A stretch of 64,000 nt of DNA, from assembly GCA_963763325.1 (NCBI GenBank), contig CAVXOL010000012.1:1-64000 (forward strand). The letters are read 5' to 3'. The DNA is from JBBECJ01 sp963763325 (GTDB taxonomy: Bacteria > Chloroflexota > Chloroflexia > Thermomicrobiales > CFX8). The stretch's first letter is position 1. The number at the start of each line of letters is the position of its first letter. A program made the translations under genes and the position numbers. Under the pieces are notes generated by a model that was given only the letters and a program-made list of their open reading frames with translations, searched no databases and was not told the origin of the DNA. This document shows positions 1 to 15,562 of the stretch, piece by piece.

Positions 1-645
<645 letters not shown>

Positions 646-768
646 TTAGCTATCAGCCGCTCGTGTCAGTCGGTCAGCTTGAGAGCACAGGCTGATCTGA
701 CTGACGCTGACACCAGGCTGACAAACTGACTGACTGACAAGCTGATCACGGGTCGGAGAAGACGACAC
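646..768 (+). repeat. rpoB-rpoC spacer rich in CTGAC repeats
   Basis: The 123-base spacer is dominated by the pentamer CTGAC. It occurs seven times between 697 and 738, three of them back to back at 726-738, and twice in inverted form (GTCAG at 665-669 and 673-677). An 8-base inverted repeat, TCAGCTTG at 674-681 and CAAGCTGA at 738-745, flanks most of the repeats and could close a stem. A purine-rich stretch near 753-760 may be the rpoC ribosome binding site. No gene fits here. The repeats could be a simple-sequence expansion or an RNA structure. Confidence 0.6.
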
Positions 769-5294
<4,526 letters not shown>

Positions 5295-5299
5295 CATGT

Positions 5300-5335
5300 T
5301 CATGCCCGCGACGCGTTGGCGCGTCGCGGGCATGA
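5300..5335 (+). terminator. Perfect 16-bp hairpin after rpoC
   Basis: TCATGCCCGCGACGCG at 5300-5315 is followed by the 4-base loop TTGG and the exact complement at 5320-5335. It starts six bases after the rpoC stop, where a transcription terminator is expected. There is no T-run after the stem (the sequence continues ATCCGCTCC). It is therefore either a terminator that works without a U-tract, a 3'-end stabilising structure, or a Rho-assisted site. Confidence 0.7.
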
Positions 5336-5755
5336 TCCGCTCCTCCAGCTGCCAGACCAAATTGGCGCTTCTTACGGCGTCCAGGTTCCCGACGAGACAC
5401 CGTCCAACCTGATCCACGGTGAAACCTCGGCTGAGGTGGCGCTACGCGTCGGTCAACAACTCAGTTCGGCACCTGGGGAGGAGCGCTCCATCGTGCGGCT
5501 CGGATGCCGACGGTTCCACCGATTACCGGCGCGTGAACGTCAAATGCGCGACGCCGCTCGGTGACGAGATGACCTCGAAGACGTCGAAGGGATCTTCGAT
5601 TCCGCTCCGGATCGTCCCAGAGGCGCGACGCCGCGGCCGAAGGCAGGAATCGCGGATCGCTGGGCATTCGCGGCATTTGCGTGTGCCATCGAGCCGACCA
5701 CCCCAGTGCGTCGCCCGAATTCTGCATCGGAGGCTTTCATCGTCATGGACGCTGC
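5336..5755. other. Gene-poor spacer, possible decayed coding sequence
   Basis: About 420 bases with no gene I can support. A plus-strand reading at 5316-5564 (82 codons) contains a plausible protein-like stretch, VPDETPSNLIHGETSAEVAL, then dissolves into arginine-rich sequence typical of out-of-frame GC-rich DNA. Another plus-frame reading continues to about 5826. I recognise no family. It may be the remains of a gene broken by the same kind of frameshifts seen in rpoC, or plain non-coding DNA. Confidence 0.35.
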
Positions 5756-6551
5756 CTTGGGGGTGCGCTCGAACTCGCCGTACAACGGACCGAAGAGGCC
5801 TTCCGCGAAGGAACTGCACGATGTGAAGAGTGTACGATGAGGTCGGCGGCGAGACGTACAACCGTTGGGCCCCACCGATGCGCAGCGTCACGATCCCAGG
5901 GTACGTGTGACGGGCTCGAGTACGTCACGAAGCGGACATGACGGCCCAAAGTATCGGCGGCAACAAGTACAAGAGCGGTCCCACAGCGCCGCCGAGCAAG
6001 CCATACCAGTATCCGGTATAGATCAAGAATGGCAATGTGGTAATCCATATCGCCCACAGTGGCCACTGCCACGCTATGCACATGTGGTAGAGGAGGTGAA
6101 TTCGGCGTGGCCCAGAGCACTGGAGTCGAACAGGAAGTGGCGAGAGTAGCCTCTGCACCTGCACCCATCCTTGCGTCCAGCGACGCTGCTGCGCCTTGTA
6201 GGCTGTGTACGTTGCCGGAAGCTCGGAAGGCGCGACGATCTCAATTGACGAACTGTGGTGCGTAAGGGCGAACAGGAGTCGAAAGGTCAGCTCGCAATCT
6301 TCAACGAGGCTCGTGGAGCGCCAGCCGCCGACAGCCTCGATCGCCGATGATCGCCAGACACCCGCTGTCCCTGGAAGTTCACAACTGCCACAGGCGGATC
6401 GCCAAGACATTTGCAGCGTGTGATGGTCATCAACCCAAAGTGATTGAGCCAAGGTAAGGAAGGATTCGTTGTGGTTCAGATGTCCCCACTGTGCCTGCAC
6501 GAGCGCAAGCCCGCTGTCGGGCTCACCGTCCGCTCGGTAGAAGTGTGGAAT
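5756..6551 (-). pseudogene. Remnant of a family 2 glycosyltransferase (N-terminus lost, C-terminus frameshifted)
   Basis: The minus-strand reading from 6551 down to 5925 matches the second half of membrane glycosyltransferases of the cellulose-synthase-like GT2 type. Visible marks are LALVQAQWGHLN, GTAGVWR, the acidic motif LVEDCEL, the substrate-binding QQRRWTQG, and two hydrophobic segments near the end (LLYHMCIAWQWPLWAIW; LPFLIYTGYWYGLLGG). The reading stops at 5925, but the usual C-terminal signature reappears in another frame at 5756-5800 as GEFERTPK. The N-terminal UDP-sugar-binding half with its DxD motif is absent. In its place the reading runs back into a reductase fragment. It is a decayed or misassembled gene, not a working enzyme. 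Confidence 0.7.
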
Positions 6552-6782
6552 GCGGCCCATGATCTCGGCACCGATGTTGAGCATGTTGAGCTCGGCGAAG
6601 GCGTGGTCAACACCCGTGCTACCACCAGCCTCGCCAACCATCGACCGCCAGAACCGAGTCTTAAACATCCACTCATGAAGACGCTCCCCAGCGTGTCCGA
6701 ATGGGGCGTCGAGCGTGAGACCGTCGCCAGTCCCGAACCCGTCAAGCGAGATCGAGAAGTTATGCACCCGAACTTGGGACAC
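6552..6782 (-). pseudogene. 5' fragment of a dihydrofolate-reductase-family (RibD C-terminal domain) gene
   Basis: The first 77 codons of the minus reading starting at ATG 6782 match the N-terminus of the small DHFR-like reductases. Recognisable pieces are RVHNFSISLDGFGTG, LDAPFGHAGERLHEWMF, GGSTGVDHAFAE and NIGAEIMGR. After this last motif the family sequence stops abruptly and, still in frame, becomes a glycosyltransferase. More than half of the reductase fold is missing, so it should have no reductase function. The start and N-terminus look intact and the codons are uninterrupted, which suggests a recent deletion or a chimeric assembly join near 6551. Confidence 0.75.
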
Positions 6783-7100
6783 CGATACCTCCTGAGCCCA
6801 AATTGATTACAGCGTTACACTAACAAGCAAAGTCGTAGCGAATGCTATACGAGGCTGGAAGAACCTGTCGAATGACGCCAGGATCCCGTTTGACAGGGAA
6901 TTGAGCATTTGCACCCGACTGGTGATGATGCTGAACCGTCCCCAGAGCCAAACAACGAGGAGAAGATCGATCGATCGCAAGTTGGAAGGAAGCACGTTGC
7001 CGGTCGAGACGCTACCACTCGGCCGAGTTGCGCGGGCTCCCGCTTCGCGCGATTCTGTGCCGGTTATGCTCACACATCCTAGAGATGTGAGTTTGGTTGT
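6783..7100. other. Intergenic spacer upstream of the str operon
   Basis: About 320 bases between the reductase fragment and the str promoter, with no supported gene. A minus-strand reading at 6807-7160 contains two hydrophobic stretches (SIDLLLVVWLWG; IAFATTLLVSVTL) but no recognisable family and no good start, and it runs antisense through the promoter. Base composition is less GC-rich than in the flanking genes, as expected for regulatory or decayed DNA. Confidence 0.4.
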
Positions 7101-7129
7101 TTGACATAGAACCGGGCGATTGATACACT
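7101..7129 (+). promoter_or_regulatory. Promoter of the rpsL-rpsG-fusA-tuf operon
   Basis: A consensus -35 box TTGACA (7101-7106) is followed after 17 bases by TACACT (7124-7129), a good housekeeping sigma-factor promoter. Transcription would start near 7136 and leave a leader of about 140 bases before rpsL. It is the best promoter match I noticed in the window, fitting a very highly expressed operon. Confidence 0.75.
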
Positions 7130-7276
7130 TTCCCATTGTGGCCGGAAAACGGGCCGACATTTACGACGCTCAGCGTTCTCGATCCGTAGCCGCCGCAACG
7201 ACTGTGTGGCAATCGTAGATATTGATGGGTTGCCGCGCTGTCTGAAGCGGGCTACAGCGAGGGGGATACGGAAAAC

Positions 7277-7702
7277 GTGCCGACGATCAACCAATTGGTC
7301 CGAAAAGGGCGGAAGCCGGTCGTCAAGAAGACCAAAGCGCCTGCACTGCGGTTTACGAACAATGCAGCCGGCAGGTACGCGGGTCGACTTCGCAGGGGCA
7401 AGGGATCGCCGCAGAAGCGTGGCGTTTGCACTCAGGTGAAGACGATGACGCCGAAGAAGCCAAACTCTGCGCTCCGGAAGATCGCCCGTGTGCGGCTTTC
7501 CAATGGTATGGAAGTCACCGCATACATTCCAGGCGAGGGGCATAACCTCCAGGAGCACTCCGTCGTGCTGATTCGTGGCGGTCGCGTCAAGGACCTACCT
7601 GGCGTGCGCTACCACATCATCCGCGGTGCGCTTGATGCGCGTGGTGTTGATAGCCGTCGCCAGGGGCGGTCGAAGTACGGGGCCAAAAAGCCAAAGAGCT
7701 AG
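7277..7702 (+). CDS. rpsL: 30S ribosomal protein S12
   Basis: A small-subunit decoding-centre protein of 141 residues. Hallmarks are the N-terminus PTINQLVRKGR, the streptomycin-region motif TPKKPNSALRKIARVRL, and GEGHNLQEHSVVLIRGGRVK followed by LPGVRYHIIRG. Between the usual PAL and GSPQKRGVCTQ there is an extra loop of about 16 residues (RFTNNAAGRYAGRLRRGK) not present in E. coli S12. I believe similar insertions occur in Chloroflexi, but this is from memory. Start is GTG 7277 with a GAGGGGG sequence upstream. It is the first gene of the str operon. Confidence 0.97.
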   Translation: MPTINQLVRKGRKPVVKKTKAPALRFTNNAAGRYAGRLRRGKGSPQKRGVCTQVKTMTPKKPNSALRKIARVRLSNGMEVTAYIPGEGHNLQEHSVVLIRGGRVKDLPGVRYHIIRGALDARGVDSRRQGRSKYGAKKPKS

Positions 7703-7769
7703 CGCTCGCCGTCCGGGGGATTTCCCTCCGGATACCCGAGCGGACTCTTTGAGAAGATCGTACGGGACG

Positions 7770-7812
7770 AAAAGCGGCCTCGCGGTGTCTGATACACCTG
7801 TCGACCGCTTTT
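7770..7812 (+). promoter_or_regulatory. Two-part hairpin between rpsL and rpsG
   Basis: AAAAGCGG (7770-7777) pairs exactly with CCGCTTTT (7805-7812), and inside it GGTGT (7784-7788) pairs with ACACC (7794-7798). The A-tract and T-tract ends allow it to act as a weak bidirectional terminator or a structured leader. In many bacteria the rpsL-rpsG spacer carries an S7-responsive regulatory RNA, so autoregulation by S7 is a possible role. The link is an inference from position. Confidence 0.45.
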
Positions 7813-7908
7813 CTGCGTGGGTAAGAGAATTACATCGTCCAGGGCGAAACCGCGTCCCGGATTGCGTTTTCAGGGAGGGCCGGCACGGACCGGCGGGAGG
7901 CTTGAGGA

Positions 7909-8379
7909 ATGCCACGACGCGCCAAGGTGCAACGCCGCGAGATTCTGCCGGACCCGAAGTACGGCAGTGAGCTCGTGACTCGCTTCGTCAATAAGGTGAT
8001 GGAGCGTGGCAAGAAGGGAACCGCCGAGCGGATCGTCTATGACGCCTTCGCAATTGTCGAAGAGCGGATGGGCCGTAACGCACTGGAGATCTTCCAGGGT
8101 GCCCTGCACAACGCGACGCCGATTATTGAGGTGAAGCCGCGACGTGTCGGTGGCGCGACCTATCAGGTCCCGGTCCAGATCGAAGGCACCCGCCGGCTGT
8201 CGCTGGCGATTCGCTGGATGCTGGCCTCCGCCCGCGCTCGCAATGGCCGGACAATGTCGGAGAAGCTCGCCGCCGAGCTGATGGATGCGTTCAACAACAC
8301 CGGCGCGACGATCAAGCGCCGTGAGGATACGCACCGCATGGCGGAAGCGAACAAGGCATTTGCGCACTATCGCTGGTAA
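7909..8379 (+). CDS. rpsG: 30S ribosomal protein S7
   Basis: A primary binder of the 3' domain of 16S rRNA, of normal length (156 residues). The N-terminus PRRAKVQRREILPDPKYGSE and the segment VTRFVNKVMERGKKGTAE are typical of S7, as are KPRRVGGATYQVPVQ and AIRWMLASARAR. Start is ATG 7909, preceded by a GGGAGG ribosome binding site. It lies 206 bases after rpsL and is followed by fusA, the classical str order. In other bacteria S7 also represses translation of this operon. Confidence 0.98.
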   Translation: MPRRAKVQRREILPDPKYGSELVTRFVNKVMERGKKGTAERIVYDAFAIVEERMGRNALEIFQGALHNATPIIEVKPRRVGGATYQVPVQIEGTRRLSLAIRWMLASARARNGRTMSEKLAAELMDAFNNTGATIKRREDTHRMAEANKAFAHYRW

Positions 8380-8488
8380 TAACCGTGCGATATCGCGCGA
8401 ACAGGGACATTGTCGCCATCATTTTTGAATCGCTTGGCGCCATGCCGGTGCAACGCAGCGCCGGTCACAGGGAGACGAAGTAGCAACC

Positions 8489-10600
<2,112 letters not shown>

Positions 10601-10617
10601 CGAGTAGGTACAGCGAT

Positions 10618-10640
10618 GGCCGGCGGGCGTTCCGCCGGCC
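10618..10640 (+). promoter_or_regulatory. GC-rich hairpin between fusA and tuf
   Basis: GGCCGGCGG (10618-10626) and CCGCCGGCC (10632-10640) form a perfect 9-bp stem with a 5-base loop. There is no T-run. It sits 33 bases before the tuf start and could reduce read-through, protect mRNA ends after processing, or act on tuf translation. An in-frame upstream ATG at 10616 overlaps it, but tuf homology starts at 10673. Confidence 0.5.
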
Positions 10641-10672
10641 TCGGACCGAGATTTCCGGGAGGTAGGGGAACA

Positions 10673-11872
<1,200 letters not shown>

Positions 11873-11912
11873 CAGCAGCTGTAGCTAGAGCCGGCAGGAG
11901 AAACCAACAACG

Positions 11913-12233
11913 ATGGCAACGCGACGTCCGACCCAGAAGATCCGGATCCGTCTGAAGGCGTACGATCACAAGATCCTCGACCAGTCGGCTGGGAACATCG
12001 TCGAGACGGCGGAGAGCACTGGCGCGAAAGTTGCCGGCCCGGTTCCGCTGCCGACGAAGATCGAGCGCTTCACAGTGATGCGTTCGCCATTTGTCGACAA
12101 GGACTCGCAGGAGCACTTCGAGATCCGCACGCACAAGCGGTTGATCGATGTCCTCGAGCCGAGCCACGCGACGATCCGGGCGCTGATGCGCCTGAATCTG
12201 CCGGCCGGTGTCGACATTGAGATCAAGCTGTAA
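11913..12233 (+). CDS. rpsJ: 30S ribosomal protein S10
   Basis: A 106-residue protein of the small-subunit head; in other bacteria it also partners NusB in antitermination. Family marks are KIRIRLKAYDHKILDQS, the segment GPVPLPTKIERFTVMRSPFV, and HFEIRTHKRLIDV. Start is ATG 11913 with a GGCAGGAG-type binding site. It begins the S10 cluster 40 bases after tuf with no obvious terminator between, so str and S10 genes may be read through. Confidence 0.97.
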   Translation: MATRRPTQKIRIRLKAYDHKILDQSAGNIVETAESTGAKVAGPVPLPTKIERFTVMRSPFVDKDSQEHFEIRTHKRLIDVLEPSHATIRALMRLNLPAGVDIEIKL

Positions 12234-12358
12234 CGCAGCGTTGAACGTTCCCGCGTCGACACGATTGCCGGTGCGGGTGACCCAGGTAGAGTGTCACGCT
12301 CTATACGCCACGGCGGGCAACTGGTCTTCCGTGACTTCCTGGTGACAGGGGAGAGCCA

Positions 12359-13006
12359 ATGATTCATGGATTGTTAGGGAAGAAGCTGGGCATGACCCAG
12401 ATCTTCGATGAGACGGGACGGGTCATTCCTGTGACCGTCCTGCAGGTTGGCCCATGCGTCGTAACGCAACTCAAGACGCAGGAGCGCGACGGCTATGAGG
12501 CGGTCCAACTCGGCTTCGGCGAGTCGAAGCGACTGAACCGGCCTGAGCGTGGCCAGCGTAAGGCCGCCGGTACCAACTCGCGCTACCTGCGTGAGATGAA
12601 GGCTGACGACATCTCTGGCTACGAAGTCGGCCAGGTGGTGGACTGCTCGATGTTCCCCGTCGGCGCGCGGGTCGATGTAGCTGGTACGTCAAAGGGCAAG
12701 GGCTTCCAGGGCACCGTCAAGCGGCATGGCTTCGCTGGCGGCCCGAAGACCCACGGTCAGTCGGACCGCCATCGCGCGCCCGGCTCGATCGGTTCGAGCG
12801 CGACGCCTGGACGCGTCTTCAAGAACATGAAGATGGCCGGTCAGATGGGCAACGAGCGCAAGACGGTGCAGGGACTCGAAGTTGTGCGCGTCGATCCGGA
12901 GAAGAACCTCGTCCTCGTGCGCGGTTCGGTTCCCGGTCACGACGATGGCCTGCTGATCATTCGCACCAGCGTCAAGACGCTTCAAGCGCAAGCGATCAAG
13001 CGCTAA
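12359..13006 (+). CDS. rplC: 50S ribosomal protein L3
   Basis: A large-subunit assembly initiator, 215 residues. The N-terminus GLLGKKLGMTQIFDETGRVI and the loop RHGFAGGPKTHGQSDRHRAP, which reaches toward the peptidyl transferase centre, are clear. GRVFKNMKMAGQMGNE precedes the C-terminal barrel. Start is ATG 12359 with GGGGAGAG upstream. The 125-base gap after rpsJ contains a small imperfect stem (TAGAG...CTCTA) and could hold the S10-operon leader, though no L4-binding structure is obvious. Confidence 0.97.
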   Translation: MIHGLLGKKLGMTQIFDETGRVIPVTVLQVGPCVVTQLKTQERDGYEAVQLGFGESKRLNRPERGQRKAAGTNSRYLREMKADDISGYEVGQVVDCSMFPVGARVDVAGTSKGKGFQGTVKRHGFAGGPKTHGQSDRHRAPGSIGSSATPGRVFKNMKMAGQMGNERKTVQGLEVVRVDPEKNLVLVRGSVPGHDDGLLIIRTSVKTLQAQAIKR

Positions 13007-13029
13007 GCGCGGACGGGAGGGAACGAACG

Positions 13030-13698
13030 ATGCAGGTCAAGGTATTTGACACAACAGCAAAAGACGCCGGCACGATCGAGCTCGACGACACGATTTTCGG
13101 GATCGAGCCGAACGTTGCCGTGATGCACCAGGCGTTCCTGCGCCAGCGTGCGAACGCCCGCCTTGGAACCTCGAACACGTTGACGCGTGGCCAGGTTTCC
13201 GGCGGTGGACGCAAGCCGTGGCGCCAGAAGGGAACCGGCCGCGCCCGCCAGGGCTCGACCCGATCGCCACAGTGGAAGGGCGGCGGTGTCGTCTTCGGCC
13301 CGCACCCGCGCTCCTACCGGCAGGACATGCCGAAGAAGATGCGCCGGCTGGCGATTCGCTCGGTGTTGTCGGCGAAGGTCCGCGATGACCAGACGCTCGT
13401 AATCCAGGGGATCGATCAGCTCGAGCCGAAGACGAAGGCGATGATCTCGCTGCTCAGCGCGTTGCCGGGTTCGCAGCGCTCGACGCTGATCGTGATCGGC
13501 CCGGGCGAGGAGCAGGGCGTTGTCCACCGGGCAGCCGGTAACCTGGAGAACGTGAAGGTTATTCGGGCGGGATACGTCAACGTGCGCGATGTGCTCACGC
13601 ACGAGCGGCTCCTGCTGACAACGGAGGCAGTGGAGACGATCCAGGGCCTGTGGTCTATGAGTGAGGAGGCCCCGGTTGGCGCTGCTGCATCCAGCTGA
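13030..13698 (+). CDS. rplD: 50S ribosomal protein L4
   Basis: A large-subunit protein lining the exit tunnel, 222 residues. The family marks are TRGQVSGGGRKPWRQKGTGR, ARQGSTRSPQWKGGGVVFGP, and PKKMRRLAIRSVLSAK. L4 represses the S10 operon in Gammaproteobacteria; no such leader is evident here. Start is ATG 13030. Its last residues (SEEAPVGAAASS) overlap the start of rplW, so the two are probably translationally coupled. Confidence 0.97.
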   Translation: MQVKVFDTTAKDAGTIELDDTIFGIEPNVAVMHQAFLRQRANARLGTSNTLTRGQVSGGGRKPWRQKGTGRARQGSTRSPQWKGGGVVFGPHPRSYRQDMPKKMRRLAIRSVLSAKVRDDQTLVIQGIDQLEPKTKAMISLLSALPGSQRSTLIVIGPGEEQGVVHRAAGNLENVKVIRAGYVNVRDVLTHERLLLTTEAVETIQGLWSMSEEAPVGAAASS

Positions 13699-13984
13699 CA
13701 TTCTTGTCAAGCCGATTATTACCGAGAAGAACACGAATCTGACGCCGCTCGGTCAGTACACCTTCGAGGTGGCGCCGGAAGCGAACAAGATTCAGATCAA
13801 GCAGGCGGTCGAGCAGATTTTCGGTGTCAAGGTGAAGGCGGTCAACGTCCTGATCGTGAAGCCGAAGAAGAAGCGCATTCTGCGCTCGCGGAACTTCCGT
13901 GAGTTCGGCCTTAAGGGTGGATATAAGAAGGCGATCGTTTCGCTCGAGCCGGGCCACACGATCGACATCTTCGGCGATATCTAG
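13676..13984 (+). CDS. rplW: 50S ribosomal protein L23
   Basis: A protein at the tunnel exit that docks signal recognition particle and trigger factor, about 102 residues. Clear features are PADILVKPIITEKNT near the N-terminus, YTFEVAPEANKIQIKQAVEQ, and FGVKVKAVNVLIVKPKKKR. The frame is open from GTG 13661, but TTG 13676 has AGGAGG six bases upstream (13664-13669, inside rplD) and gives the normal L23 N-terminus. I chose the TTG. The gene overlaps the end of rplD by 23 bases. Confidence 0.93.
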   Translation: MALLHPADILVKPIITEKNTNLTPLGQYTFEVAPEANKIQIKQAVEQIFGVKVKAVNVLIVKPKKKRILRSRNFREFGLKGGYKKAIVSLEPGHTIDIFGDI

Positions 13985-14017
13985 GCAGCCGGGGACTGGG
14001 GAGCCAGGAGGTAGAAG

Positions 14018-14851
14018 ATGCCGATTCGACGTTACAAGCCAACATCGCCCGGCCGGCGTGGGATGACCGTCTCGACGTTCGAGGAGATCACCGCAACCGA
14101 GCCGGAGAAGTCGCTGATCGAGATCCTGCCAGAAGCACTCGGGCCGCAACGCCCAGGGCAGGCTGACGGTCCGCCACCAGGGCGGTCGCCAGAAGCGCTA
14201 CTATCGAAAGATCGACTTCAAGCGCAATAAGCCGGGCAGTGCCGGCCAAGGTTGCCACGATTGAGTACGACCCGAACCGCTCGGCGCGGATCGCGCTGCT
14301 GCACTACGTTGACGGCGAGAAGCGATACATTCTCGCACCGCTCGGCCTCAAGGTCGGCGATATGGTCCAGTCCGGCTCGGGAGCCCCGATCCGGGTTGGC
14401 AACGCGCTGCTGCTGCGGGATATCCCGCTCGGCACGCAGATCCACAACATCGAGCTTTCAGCCGGAAGAGGTGGCCAACTGGTCCGCTCGGCCGGGACAA
14501 GTCGCGCAGTTGATGGCGAAGCAGGACAATTTCGCTCAGGTCCGAATGCCGTCGGGTGAGGTTCGCATGATCCACCTGGATTGCATGGCGACGCTGGGTC
14601 AGGTCGGAAATGTCGACCATGAGAATGTCCAGATTGGTAAGGCGGGACGAGCACGCCTGATGGGCAAGCGGCCCGAGGTCCGAGGCTCGGTGATGAATCC
14701 GCGCGACCATCCGCACGGTGGTGGTGAGGGCAAGGCGCCGATTGGCGGCCAGCCGAAGACGCCGTGGGGTAAGCCCGCTCAGGGTTACCGGACGCGTAAG
14801 AACAAGAGTTCGACCAAGTTCATCGTTCGTCGCCGGGGCAAGGGCCGATAG
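14018..14851 (+). CDS. rplB: 50S ribosomal protein L2 (three frameshifts)
   Basis: The largest conserved protein of the 50S core, needed for subunit joining and peptidyl transfer. It is readable over about 277 residues by switching frames near 14145, 14235 and 14500. Pieces are IRRYKPTSPGRRGMTVSTF; a middle reading VATIEYDPNRSARIALLHY; and the C-terminal VMNPRDHPHGGGEGKAPIGG, which holds the essential histidine region. The gene must be intact in a living cell, so the breaks are read as sequence errors. Start is ATG 14018 after a CAGGAGGTAGAAG site. Confidence 0.94.
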
Positions 14852-14897
14852 CGCCGCCTGGCGGCCAGGGCCTGACATCAGGAGGTAGCAGGAACCC

Positions 14898-15182
14898 GTG
14901 GGTAGATCATCGAAAAAGGGACCATTCATCGAAGCGTCGCTGTTGGAGAAGGTGGAGAAGATGAACGCGGCCAACGACCGGCGCGTCATCCGCACCTGGT
15001 CCCGCGACTCAACCGTCTTCCCGAGCATGGTCGGCCACACGATCGCCGTCCATGATGGCCGTCGCCACGTCCCGGTGTTCCTCACCGAAAACATGGTCGG
15101 TCATAAGCTCGGCGAGTTTGCGCCAACCCGGACGTTCCGCGGTCACGGCAAGGATGCCGACCGCAAGTCCGGCCGGCGCTAG
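14898..15182 (+). CDS. rpsS: 30S ribosomal protein S19
   Basis: A small-subunit head protein forming a complex with S13, 94 residues. The N-terminus GRSSKKGPFIEASLLEKVEK, then RVIRTWSRDSTVFPSMVGHT and VTENMVGHKLGEFAPTR-like sequence (FLTENMVGHKLGEFAPTRTF) are diagnostic. Start is GTG 14898 behind CAGGAGGTAG. It is in the standard position between rplB and rplV. Confidence 0.97.
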   Translation: MGRSSKKGPFIEASLLEKVEKMNAANDRRVIRTWSRDSTVFPSMVGHTIAVHDGRRHVPVFLTENMVGHKLGEFAPTRTFRGHGKDADRKSGRR

Positions 15183-15217
15183 GGAACCCACAGGCAGGGG
15201 TAGGAAGGACCACACAG

Positions 15218-15559
15218 GTGGCAGACGTTACCGCCAAGGCCATGCGGGTTCGTGTCTCGCCGCGCAAGGCTCGGCTGGTTGTCGATCTTGTCCGAGGACG
15301 GGACGTCAACGAGGCGCTTGGCATTCTGAAGTTTACGCCGAACAAGGCTGCGGTCGATCTGGCCAAGACCATCCGTTCGGCACAGGCATCGGCAGAGAAC
15401 AACTACGACATGGATCCCGATGATCTGTTCATCAAGGAGATCTTCGCCGACGATGGTCCGACCTATAAGCGCTGGCAGCCGCGCGCTCGCGGTCGCGTCA
15501 ATCAGAAGTTGACGCGCACCTGCCACATGACCGTCATCGTCGCCGAGAAGGGAACATAG
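15218..15559 (+). CDS. rplV: 50S ribosomal protein L22
   Basis: An exit-tunnel protein, 113 residues. Visible motifs are RVSPRKARLVVDLVRGRDV, ALGILKFTPNKAAVDLAKTI, and the tunnel-tip hairpin RWQPRARGRVNQKLTRTCHM. Macrolide resistance mutations in other bacteria fall in this hairpin. Start is GTG 15218 with AGGGGTAGGAAGG upstream. Three bases separate its stop from the rpsC start. Confidence 0.97.
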   Translation: MADVTAKAMRVRVSPRKARLVVDLVRGRDVNEALGILKFTPNKAAVDLAKTIRSAQASAENNYDMDPDDLFIKEIFADDGPTYKRWQPRARGRVNQKLTRTCHMTVIVAEKGT

Positions 15560-15562
15560 CAG

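Noticed and set aside
5925..6782. Reading the DHFR-GT2 frame as a working bifunctional enzyme
   Set aside because: More than half of the reductase and the catalytic N-terminal half of the transferase are missing, and the GT2 end is frameshifted.
6807..7160. Minus-strand frame with two hydrophobic stretches upstream of rpsL
   Set aside because: No start with a binding site, no family, and it is antisense to a good promoter. Could be a remnant but cannot be supported.
10616..10672. Upstream ATG 10616 as the tuf start
   Set aside because: The extra residues are glycine- and arginine-rich, lie over a hairpin, and are not part of EF-Tu; ATG 10673 has a strong binding site.
13661..13675. GTG 13661 as the rplW start
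   Set aside because: The TTG at 13676 has AGGAGG six bases upstream and gives the normal L23 N-terminus; the GTG has no comparable site.
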